DNA of 5,712 nucleotides, from the NCBI GenBank assembly GCA_002369155.1, contig DFEM01000166.1, positions 1-5,712 of the forward strand. Direction: 5' to 3'. The DNA is from Lachnospiraceae bacterium UBA3802 (GTDB lineage: Bacteria; Bacillota; Clostridia; Lachnospirales; Lachnospiraceae). The notes under the pieces are model-generated. The model ran no database searches and was not told the DNA's origin. It was given only the letters and a program-made list of their open reading frames with translations. This document shows, in pieces, positions 1-5,451 of the stretch (within the stretch, counting starts at the first letter, position 1; each line of letters opens with the position of its first letter). The position numbers and the translations under genes are program-made.

Positions 1-1105
1 CAACGTTGGGTCCCATTGCATGCATCAAAAGGAAGTTTGTAGGATCTGCTTCGGCGCCGACTTTCTGAGAAACTCTGGCTGCCATGGGAACGGCGGAAAC
101 TCCGGCCGAACCGATAAGAGGATTAACCTTGCCTTTTGTAAATACACACATAATCTTACCGAATATAACTCCGGCTGCTGTACCGAACGCGAATGCCACA
201 AGTCCGAGAATAACGATTGCGACAGTTTCGAAATTAAGGAATGCTTCTGCTGATGTTGTAGCACCTACGGATGTACCGAGGATGATAACAACGATGTACA
301 TTAAAGCATTCGAAGCTGTTTCCTGTAACTGTCTTACAACACCTGACTCTCTGAAGAGGTTACCTAACATAAGCATACCAACAAGGGGAGCTGTTGTAGG
401 AAGAATAAGTGAAACAACGATTGTAACAACGATGGGGAATAAAATTTTTTCAAGTTTGGATACAGGACGAAGCTGTTCCATCTTGATCTTTCTTTCCTTC
501 TCTGTTGTTAAAAGCTTCATAATAGGGGGCTGAATAATAGGTACAAGTGACATGTACGAATATGCAGCAACCGCGATAGGTCCGAGTAACCTTGTCTGTC
601 CGAGCTTACCTGCAAGGAAAATTGATGTAGGGCCGTCAGCACCACCGATAATGGAGATGGCTGCGGCAGCCTTATCATTAAAGTCTACAAGACCTGTCTG
701 GTTAATAAGAAGTGCTCCGAAGTATGCTGCAAAGATACCGAACTGAGCAGCTGCTCCGAGTAAAAAGCTCTTGGGGTTGGCAATAAGGGGACCGAAGTCT
801 GTCATTGCACCAACACCGAGGAAAATAAGTGAAGGCAAAATAGCCCACTCATCCAAAATATAGAAGTAGTACAAAAGTCCACCACCATGTCCGCCCTCGC
901 TGAACGGTCTCATAATATCGGGATAGATATTAACGAGAAGCATACCGAATGCGATGGGAACCAACAACAACGGTTCGAACTCATGACGGATAGCCAGATA
1001 AAGGAAGAAACAAGCAACCAAAATCATGGCGTAGTTACCGACAGTCAAGTTGAAGAACGCTGTCTGATGGAGGAGATTGTCTACTGTATTAATTACGTAT
1101 TCCAT
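1..1105 (-). CDS. oadB: Na+-translocating decarboxylase beta subunit, 3' end cut by window edge
   Basis: This is the membrane subunit of a biotin-dependent sodium-pump decarboxylase (OadB/GcdB/MmdB family). In the known family it removes CO2 from carboxybiotin on the carrier protein and uses the energy to export Na+. Translating the minus strand from the ATG at 1105 gives 368 open codons up to the window edge. At least seven long hydrophobic segments are visible. GGADGPT (residues 154-160) contains Asp157, which matches the essential Asp203 of Klebsiella OadB. The block NPLIGSAGVSAVPMAAR (328-344) matches the Klebsiella functional positions N373, G377, S382 and R389 at N328, G332, S337 and R344. 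A tyrosine pair follows at 182/184, in the region of Klebsiella Y229. The last visible residues, LLMHAMGPNV, belong to the conserved C-terminus, so probably only about 10-20 residues are missing. An AGGAG ribosome site (1115-1119) lies 9 bases before the start. The biotin carrier gene ends 31 bases upstream. The family is certain; the substrate of the complex is not. Confidence 0.96.
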   Translation of the reverse strand, partial: MEYVINTVDNLLHQTAFFNLTVGNYAMILVACFFLYLAIRHEFEPLLLVPIAFGMLLVNIYPDIMRPFSEGGHGGGLLYYFYILDEWAILPSLIFLGVGAMTDFGPLIANPKSFLLGAAAQFGIFAAYFGALLINQTGLVDFNDKAAAAISIIGGADGPTSIFLAGKLGQTRLLGPIAVAAYSYMSLVPIIQPPIMKLLTTEKERKIKMEQLRPVSKLEKILFPIVVTIVVSLILPTTAPLVGMLMLGNLFRESGVVRQLQETASNALMYIVVIILGTSVGATTSAEAFLNFETVAIVILGLVAFAFGTAAGVIFGKIMCVFTKGKVNPLIGSAGVSAVPMAARVSQKVGAEADPTNFLLMHAMGPNV

Positions 1106-1136
1106 CTTTAAAATCTCCTATCTAAAGAAATGTGAA

Positions 1137-1514
1137 TTAGTTAAGTGTTGCAAGAAGTGCACCTGCTTCTATTGCATCGCCAACGTTAACTTCGATACTT
1201 GCTACTGTTCCGTCCTGAGGAGCTACTACAGGGATTTCCATCTTCATGGCTTCGATGGTAATAACTGCATCACCCTTCTTAACTGTATCGCCTACTTTTG
1301 TATCAAGTTTGAATACCTTGCCTGCTGCACCTGCTTCTACTCTGATAGAACCTGCTGCGCCGCTTGCCTTGGGAGCTGCTGCGGGAGCTGCAGCTGCAGG
1401 AGCTGCCTTGGGAGCTGCTTTCTTTACGGGAGCTGCTACAGCGCCTGTAGAAGCTCCTTCTTCTACTGTTACATCATAAACATTGCCGTTAACGGTAATT
1501 GTATAATTTTTCAT
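1137..1514 (-). CDS. Biotin carrier protein (biotinyl domain subunit) of the decarboxylase
   Basis: This 125-residue protein is the mobile biotin carrier that shuttles carboxybiotin between the carboxyltransferase and the membrane beta subunit. It is equivalent to GcdC/MmdC or the biotinyl domain of OadA. Residues 1-20 form a short beta-rich N-terminal segment (MKNYTITVNGNVYDVTVEEG). Residues 24-55 are an Ala/Pro/Lys linker with repeated AAP-type units, as is usual in these carriers. Residues 56-125 are the biotinyl/lipoyl-attachment fold. The motif EAMKMEI places the biotinylated lysine at Lys91, and conserved glycines follow in the V-G-D turn near 111-113. The start is fixed by a perfect AGGAGG (1523-1528) 8 bases upstream, and that site overlaps the stop codon of the preceding OadG gene. 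Biotinylation by a BirA-type ligase encoded elsewhere is required; this is known for the family, not seen here. Confidence 0.96.
   Translation of the reverse strand: MKNYTITVNGNVYDVTVEEGASTGAVAAPVKKAAPKAAPAAAAPAAAPKASGAAGSIRVEAGAAGKVFKLDTKVGDTVKKGDAVITIEAMKMEIPVVAPQDGTVASIEVNVGDAIEAGALLATLN
1371..1437 (-). repeat. In-frame GGGAGCTGC-type repeats encoding the Ala-rich linker
   Basis: Five near-identical 10-base units of the form GGGAGCTGCN (+ strand) start at 1371, 1383, 1398 (as AGGAGCTGCC), 1410 and 1428. The spacings are 12, 15, 12 and 18 bases, all multiples of three, so the units stay in frame and encode Ala-Ala-Pro steps of the carrier's flexible arm. A 12-bp perfect palindrome CTGCAGCTGCAG (1388-1399) falls inside. 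The repeats are explained by coding for a low-complexity linker; they could also permit length change by slippage or recombination. Confidence 0.7.
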
Positions 1515-1522
1515 AATTACTT

Positions 1523-1528
1523 CCTCCT
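1523..1528 (-). promoter_or_regulatory. Ribosome binding site of the carrier gene, overlapping the upstream stop codon
   Basis: A perfect AGGAGG on the minus strand sits 8 bases before the carrier ATG. Its first bases lie inside the TAG stop (1529-1527) of the OadG-family gene, so a ribosome terminating there is already over the next initiation site. This suggests coupled translation and high output of the carrier, although the coupling itself is inferred. Confidence 0.8.
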
Positions 1529-2339
1529 AATACTGGGCATTCTGCCACTTTTTCGATTGAGATTTTCTAATGCTTCTGACAACAAATCCGTCTGTGGATG
1601 AATTGCCTTCGTATGCTGCGATTGCTGCGGAGATTACTGCAACAAGCTCTGTATCGTCAACAAGCTCGCCTTCTTCTTTCTCAACAATGTTAGCAATTGT
1701 CTTTTCAACAGAAGTTTCTGTGGAAACTGCCTGCTTCTTGGCTTTCTTTTCTGCGCTCTTTTTCTGAATCTTGGGAATGATTCCGAAAAGATAAATGATA
1801 AACATGATTAAAATAAGTACGCAGAATACCGATCCCATACCAAGTAAAGTGTTAAGACCGGCCTTTGTCATTGCCTCGCCCATAGAATATACGGGAGAAA
1901 ATGTGATGTCTGTAATATTAAGGTTTGTATCGTAAGTAATGTTCATATTTACATTACGTACACCGAAAACAAGGGGAATGCTTGCCTTGTAACCGTTCTT
2001 ATCCTGCTTGAGGTTAAGATCGGAAACATATCCGACAAACTCACCGAGATTTTCATCCAAAGCAACTTTGCAGGAATTAACTGCAGCTGCATAGACACTC
2101 TGTGAAGCAAAAGACAAATTGTCTTCGCTGAAAGCATCAACCTTAATTTCGTAATCTTCTTCGCTTAAGTTGATAAGAGAATCCTTGTCGTTTTCTTTTA
2201 CAATATCTGTAATAAGAACTTCTCTGTTCTTCTCTACTGTTTCGATAACCGAAGAAGAAATCGGAGCTTTACCGCATCCGGCAAATGCAAACATCGCAGA
2301 AAGACCGAGGCATAAGAATAATGTTTTTAATTTCTTCAT
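1527..2339 (-). CDS. oadG: OadG-family gamma subunit with lipoprotein signal and extracytoplasmic domain
   Basis: This 270-residue protein is assigned as the gamma subunit that helps anchor and assemble the decarboxylase. Residues 1-22 are a typical lipoprotein signal: KK-L-K, a hydrophobic core, then FAGC, giving a predicted lipidated Cys22 after cleavage. Residues 23 to about 160 are polar with alternating hydrophobics, as for a folded domain outside the membrane. Residues about 164-187 form one strong membrane helix (GMGSVFCVLILIMFIIYLF core), followed by basic KIQKKSAEKKAKK. A charged linker leads to the C-terminal segment ELVAVISAAIAAYEG...GFVVRSIRK (231-259), which is typical of clostridial OadG proteins beside biotin-dependent decarboxylases. 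Classic OadG proteins are about 80-100 residues, so the N-terminal half is extra. The start has an AAGGA site about 9 bases upstream, 21 bases after the carboxyltransferase stop. The C-terminal assignment is firm; the role of the N-terminal domain is unknown. I could not decide whether it resembles a DUF3887-type domain. Confidence 0.85.
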   Translation of the reverse strand: MKKLKTLFLCLGLSAMFAFAGCGKAPISSSVIETVEKNREVLITDIVKENDKDSLINLSEEDYEIKVDAFSEDNLSFASQSVYAAAVNSCKVALDENLGEFVGYVSDLNLKQDKNGYKASIPLVFGVRNVNMNITYDTNLNITDITFSPVYSMGEAMTKAGLNTLLGMGSVFCVLILIMFIIYLFGIIPKIQKKSAEKKAKKQAVSTETSVEKTIANIVEKEEGELVDDTELVAVISAAIAAYEGNSSTDGFVVRSIRKSQSKKWQNAQY

Positions 2340-2360
2340 AGCCGAATTTCCTTTCTTTGA

Positions 2361-3791
2361 TTAAATGATGCCGTGCTTTTTAGCAGGACGATCCTCTCTT
2401 TTTGTGTATAACATTTCGAATGCACCGATGATGTACTTTCTTGCATCTGCGGGATTGATGATGTAATCAACATATCCTCTCTTTGCAGCTGAAGCACATG
2501 AGTTCTGAAGTGCATCGTATTCTTTTGCCTTGGCATCAATAACGTCGCTTCCTTCGCCTGCATACATAATCTGTGCAGCACTCTTGGAATCGATGGCACC
2601 GATCTTCGCATTTTCAAAAGCAAAAGTAATATCTGCGCCGATAGCCTTGGAGTTCATTACTGCGTAAGCAGAACCAAGTGCTTTCTCTGCGATAACGTTA
2701 ACCTTCGCAACAGTGCTGTTGGCAAAAGCGTATGTAAGCTTTGCAGATGCTCTTGCGATTCTCTTTTCAGAGCACTTGCAAGCCTTGAATCCTGTGATAT
2801 TTGTAAGTGAAAGAACGGGGATTGAGAAAGCATCACAGAAATTGATGAATTCTGCAGCCTTTACACAACCTTCAGCCGAAAGCTTGTCACCGAGTTCCTC
2901 TGCAACCTTGCCTTCTTCATCGTAAACAACGCTTCTGTTGCCTACGCATCCGATTGTATTGCCGTTCAACTTAATGAATCCGCAAACCATGTTTTTTGCA
3001 TATGCGCTCTTAACCTCGATGAAGTTGTAATCATCGGCAAGATCCGAAAATGCAAGCTTTGCATCCTTGTAAGAAGTTCCAATAGCGTTTGATGCTCTGT
3101 TAAGATCATCTGTGCATTCTACATATTCTGCTTCTTCCTCGTTGTTTGCGGGAAGGAAAGAGATGAGCTCTCTCATTGAAGCGAGGATTTCATCCTGAGT
3201 ACCTGTGAAATCAACGATTCCGCTTTCTTCTGACTGGAATTTTGCGGAAGCTGTATCACACTTGTCTGTTGAGTTGCCGTCAAGTGTGTTGGGAGAATTA
3301 ACAAAAAGTTTTGCCTTCTCGCTTTCCATGAATGTGAAATCGGTAAGTGAGGGGATAAGTGCAAGTCCGCCGCCACAATTTCCGAAAACAGCAGTAATCT
3401 GAGGAATAACACCTGAAGCAAGTGTCTGTTTCATATAAAGTTCACCCAAAGCGTTTAAAGCGTCGGTTGCCTCCTGAAGTCTTAAACCGCAGGAATCGAT
3501 TAATCCGATTACAGGCGCACCCATCTTCATCGCCATGTCATAAAGGTTGCAAATCTTCTTTGCATGCATTTCGCCGATACTTCCGTTTAAAACCGAAGTG
3601 TCCTGAGCGTACACATACACAAGAGAGTCATTGATAACACCGTATCCGGTTATACAACCGTCTGAAGGGGTATCAATTTGCTTGAGATTGAAATCAGTTG
3701 CTCTTGCGGAAACTAAAGCGCCGATTTCAACAAAGCTGTTTTCATCAAGGAGAGCATTAATTCTCTCTCTTGCAGCAGAACTGGTACTCAT
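2361..3791 (-). CDS. Carboxyltransferase (alpha-type) subunit of a biotin-dependent decarboxylase, substrate uncertain
   Basis: This 476-residue protein belongs to the acyl-CoA carboxyltransferase family (MmdA, GcdA, PccB, transcarboxylase 12S). In this setting it should transfer a carboxyl group from a substrate to biotin on the carrier encoded two genes downstream. The family layout is clear. ARERINALLDENSFVEIG (7-24) opens the N-terminal crotonase-like half, followed by Y-A-Q-D (61-64), SIGEMHAKKI (71-80), DSCGLRLQE (99-107) and GNCGGGLALIPSLTDF (137-152). In the second half, NITGF (331-335) replaces the usual DVPGF, GSAY (373-376) replaces GGAY, and SKAIGAD (381-387) follows. The C-terminus RGYVDYIINP...REDRPAKKHG is standard. 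It is about 30-50 residues shorter than usual family members. The changed DSGGARIQE motif and the added cysteines (C101, C338, C340) make direct transfer of the methylmalonyl-CoA label unsafe. The start is fixed by a perfect AGGAGG (3800-3805) 8 bases upstream. The adjacent oadB-type gene argues against an acetyl-CoA or propionyl-CoA carboxylase role. Confidence 0.9.
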   Translation of the reverse strand: MSTSSAARERINALLDENSFVEIGALVSARATDFNLKQIDTPSDGCITGYGVINDSLVYVYAQDTSVLNGSIGEMHAKKICNLYDMAMKMGAPVIGLIDSCGLRLQEATDALNALGELYMKQTLASGVIPQITAVFGNCGGGLALIPSLTDFTFMESEKAKLFVNSPNTLDGNSTDKCDTASAKFQSEESGIVDFTGTQDEILASMRELISFLPANNEEEAEYVECTDDLNRASNAIGTSYKDAKLAFSDLADDYNFIEVKSAYAKNMVCGFIKLNGNTIGCVGNRSVVYDEEGKVAEELGDKLSAEGCVKAAEFINFCDAFSIPVLSLTNITGFKACKCSEKRIARASAKLTYAFANSTVAKVNVIAEKALGSAYAVMNSKAIGADITFAFENAKIGAIDSKSAAQIMYAGEGSDVIDAKAKEYDALQNSCASAAKRGYVDYIINPADARKYIIGAFEMLYTKREDRPAKKHGII

Positions 3792-3799
3792 AAGTACTA

Positions 3800-3805
3800 C
3801 CTCCT
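3800..3805 (-). promoter_or_regulatory. Strong ribosome binding site of the carboxyltransferase gene
   Basis: AGGAGG on the minus strand lies 8 bases before the ATG at 3791. It confirms the chosen start and suggests efficient translation of the first gene of the decarboxylase operon. Confidence 0.85.
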
Positions 3806-3833
3806 ATATATATTTAATTTGTACATTATTCAG

Positions 3834-3865
3834 GCGTGAGGCTTTATGAAAACCCAAAATCACGC
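3834..3865 (-). promoter_or_regulatory. Inverted repeat in the operon leader, possible operator or mRNA hairpin
   Basis: On the minus strand GCGTGA (3865-3860) pairs perfectly with TCACGC (3839-3834). Inside, GGGTTT (3855-3850) pairs with AAAGCC (3845-3840) with one G-G mismatch, around the loop TCAT, leaving a four-T bulge on one side. The element lies between the promoter-like sequence and the ribosome site. No T-run follows it, so it is not an intrinsic terminator for this operon. It could be a 5' leader hairpin that stabilises the mRNA or a protein operator with half-sites about 26 bases apart. Regulation is inferred only. Confidence 0.4.
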
Positions 3866-3893
3866 AAATATTATCATATCACAAATTTGTCAA
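3865..3893 (-). promoter_or_regulatory. Probable promoter of the decarboxylase operon
   Basis: A perfect -35 hexamer TTGACA (3893-3888) lies about 100 bases before the carboxyltransferase start, downstream of the scpB terminator, which is where an operon promoter is expected. The -10 element is ambiguous: GATAAT (3875-3870) is a good hexamer but only 12 bases away, while at the ideal 17-base spacing the sequence is the poor TATTTG (3870-3865). The location is credible, the exact -10 is not, and a nonstandard spacing could mean activator dependence. Confidence 0.5.
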
Positions 3894-3978
3894 TTAAAGC
3901 AATAAATTATATTTATATAGGAATTCAAAAATAAATAATCTTTTTGTTCTTAACCGCCCTTTTATATAAATAATCAAC

Positions 3979-4012
3979 AAAAAAAAGGATTTCCCTTATT
4001 GGAAACCCCTTT
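3979..4012 (-). terminator. Rho-independent terminator of the scpA-scpB operon
   Basis: On the minus strand AAAGGGGTTTCC (4012-4001) pairs with GGAAATCCTTT (3994-3984) around a loop of about six bases. The stem has one G-T wobble and a single bulged G. It runs directly into eight T residues (3986-3979). The 5' arm begins inside the TAA stop of scpB, so transcription ends immediately after that gene and the decarboxylase operon needs its own promoter. Confidence 0.92.
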
Positions 4013-4622
4013 AAATCTCAACTGTTTCTTTGTCTTCTTCCTCGTTTTTTTCATCCTTGTCGACATTGTAATTTAGTTCCGTCTCTGCCTGAGTTCGGAA
4101 ATCTTCAATCATGTCGATGCTTATCTGAGGCAGATCCTCAATCGAATCGACGTTAAATGCACGAAGGAACTGCTCGCTGGTACCGAAAAGCAAAGGCTTT
4201 CCGGGAGCATCAAGTCTTCCGAGTTCTTTGATAAGCCCGAACTCCAATAGTTTGTTGATACCGAAATCAGAATTCACTCCTCTTATCTTCTCAACATCGG
4301 TACGAGTAACGGGTTGCTTGTAAGCGATGATTGAAAGAGTCTCAAGTACCGAATCGGATAAAACATTCTTCTTCGGAGCCGAAGCTATCTTAATCAGATC
4401 ATCATAATACTCATCCTTTGTACGAAGCTGAACATTGCCTTCAAGTGATACTATCTGTATGCCTCTTTCTTTGGATGCATAATAAACTTTCATCTCATCG
4501 ATGATTTCTTTTATTGTGTTTTCTTCTTCGCCGAGAGCCTCTGCGATTTCTTTAATCGCCACGCTCTCTCCCATGGCAAAAAGTATTCCTTCGATTTTAC
4601 CCTGTATTGCTTTACGATCCAT
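4011..4622 (-). CDS. scpB: Segregation and condensation protein B
   Basis: ScpB is the winged-helix partner of the SMC-ScpA complex, which organises and separates newly replicated chromosomes in the cytoplasm. The 203-residue product has the usual family length. The N-terminal winged helix spans roughly 1-75 (GKIEGILFAMGESVAIKEIA). The second winged helix spans about 88-160 and carries the signature LETLSIIAYKQPVTRTDV (93-110), then EKIRGV, and the well-conserved GRLDAPGKPLLFGTSEQFL (135-153). The final stretch from about 185 is highly acidic and probably disordered. The ATG is preceded by GGGAG six bases upstream. The scpA stop lies 59 bases before the start, and the terminator begins within the scpB stop codon. 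The assignment is firm. Confidence 0.97.
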   Translation of the reverse strand: MDRKAIQGKIEGILFAMGESVAIKEIAEALGEEENTIKEIIDEMKVYYASKERGIQIVSLEGNVQLRTKDEYYDDLIKIASAPKKNVLSDSVLETLSIIAYKQPVTRTDVEKIRGVNSDFGINKLLEFGLIKELGRLDAPGKPLLFGTSEQFLRAFNVDSIEDLPQISIDMIEDFRTQAETELNYNVDKDEKNEEEDKETVEI

Positions 4623-4681
4623 ATCTTACTCCCACGACCGTTTTAGTTTACATAATTCTTGTCTGTCATTTAACCAAAAAT

Positions 4682-5449
4682 TTAAATGGTTATGCTTTCT
4701 TCAATCGGCTTTTTAAGTTCAATGTCAATGTCTCCGAAAATCTCACTCTGTTTAACCTCGACATTTCCGGTCTTGATTAATTCAAGTATAACAAGGAATG
4801 TAACAATCACATCCATCTTGCTCTTTTGGCCTGACAATAGATTCCTGAAAGAACATCTTTTATGAGATGTGATATATCCCGCGATATAATCCTGTTTTTG
4901 ATTTATGTCAACCTCTTCTTTTTCAATCTTTCCGAAATTTGATCTTATCGGGTCGACTTTGTCTTCTATTCTCTTAAGGCACGCATTGAATATCTCGTTA
5001 AGACTTATTAACGTTGTATCTCCGAGAAGTTCCTCATAATCAATCGGCGCCTTGTAGTTTTTAACTTCATCAGGAATCGTCGGATTCTTGTAAAGATATT
5101 TCTCGCCGTCAATCTGCATGTCTTTTAATTCATAAGACATATATTTGTACATTTTGTATTCCAAAAGTTTTTGAACTAGTTCTGCTCTCGGGTCTTCCTC
5201 CTCGCCCTCCTCGTTCTCCACTTTCGGAAGAAGCATCTTGCATTTGATATCAAGGAGAGTCGCGGCCATAACCATGAACTCGCTCACGGTATTAAGATCG
5301 TCCTTTGGCAATTCTTTGACATATTCAAGATACTGCCTGGTAATCTCGACAATCGGAATATCGTAAATATCGACTTTATTCTTTTCGATAAGGTGTAAAA
5401 GTAAATCGAGCGGTCCCTCGAATACTTCCAGTTTAACGGGTATTGCCAT
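4682..5449 (-). CDS. scpA: Segregation and condensation protein A (kleisin)
   Basis: ScpA is the kleisin that bridges the SMC head domains and binds an ScpB dimer, forming the bacterial condensin. The 255-residue protein matches the normal family length. The N-terminal SMC-neck-binding region carries the hallmark FEGPLDLLLHLIEKNKVDIY (10-29) and the conserved FMVMAATLLDIKCKMLLP (58-75). An acidic stretch (78-86, mostly Glu) leads to a lower-complexity middle that should contact ScpB. The C-terminal winged helix, which binds the SMC cap, covers about 195-243 (VTFLVILELIKTGNVEVKQ). The ATG shares its A with the upstream stop (TAATG), and a GGAG site lies five bases upstream, so translation is probably coupled to the phosphoesterase gene. 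No motif appears to be missing. Confidence 0.97.
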   Translation of the reverse strand: MAIPVKLEVFEGPLDLLLHLIEKNKVDIYDIPIVEITRQYLEYVKELPKDDLNTVSEFMVMAATLLDIKCKMLLPKVENEEGEEEDPRAELVQKLLEYKMYKYMSYELKDMQIDGEKYLYKNPTIPDEVKNYKAPIDYEELLGDTTLISLNEIFNACLKRIEDKVDPIRSNFGKIEKEEVDINQKQDYIAGYITSHKRCSFRNLLSGQKSKMDVIVTFLVILELIKTGNVEVKQSEIFGDIDIELKKPIEESITI

Positions 5450-5451
5450 TA
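5447..5451 (-). other. TAATG stop/start overlap linking the phosphoesterase gene and scpA
   Basis: On the minus strand the TAA stop of the upstream gene and the ATG of scpA share one A (5449). Such overlaps commonly allow a terminating ribosome to restart, and the GGAG site lies within the end of the upstream gene. This shows that scpA is co-transcribed with the phosphoesterase; the degree of coupling is inferred. Confidence 0.85.

Noticed and set aside
84..533. Long plus-strand open frame of 149 codons at the left end
   Set aside because: It lies wholly antisense to the beta-subunit gene, whose protein matches its family along the entire length; the frame is a by-product of codon bias and its translation resembles nothing.
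1388..1399. Perfect 12-bp palindrome CTGCAGCTGCAG
   Set aside because: It falls in the repetitive Ala codons of the carrier linker and needs no separate function.
1077..1601. Plus-strand 174-codon frame rich in cysteine and serine
   Set aside because: It is the complement of the Ala/Pro linker and biotinyl domain; the odd cysteine richness comes from reading the GCTGC repeats on the other strand, and no ribosome site supports it.
2336..2623. Minus-strand 95-codon frame overlapping the end of the carboxyltransferase gene
   Set aside because: It is in a different frame of a gene with full-length family similarity and has no recognisable domain.
2361..3791. Annotation as acetyl-CoA or propionyl-CoA carboxylase beta chain
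   Set aside because: The neighbouring gamma, biotin carrier and membrane beta genes show a decarboxylase pump; no biotin carboxylase gene is present in the window.
3860..3885. Direct repeat TTTGTGAT / TTTGCGTGAT suggesting a Crp- or Rex-type site
   Set aside because: The halves are not arranged as an inverted repeat with the known spacing of either regulator, and the match is short and imperfect.
3906..3911. Perfect minus-strand TATAAT as the operon's -10 box
   Set aside because: No acceptable -35 lies 16-18 bases upstream, and the surrounding spacer is so AT-rich that the hexamer is expected by chance; kept only as an alternative to test.
4623..4681. Possible small gene or regulatory element in the scpA-scpB gap
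   Set aside because: Only the GGGAG site of scpB is recognisable; there is no stable hairpin and no plausible small coding frame.
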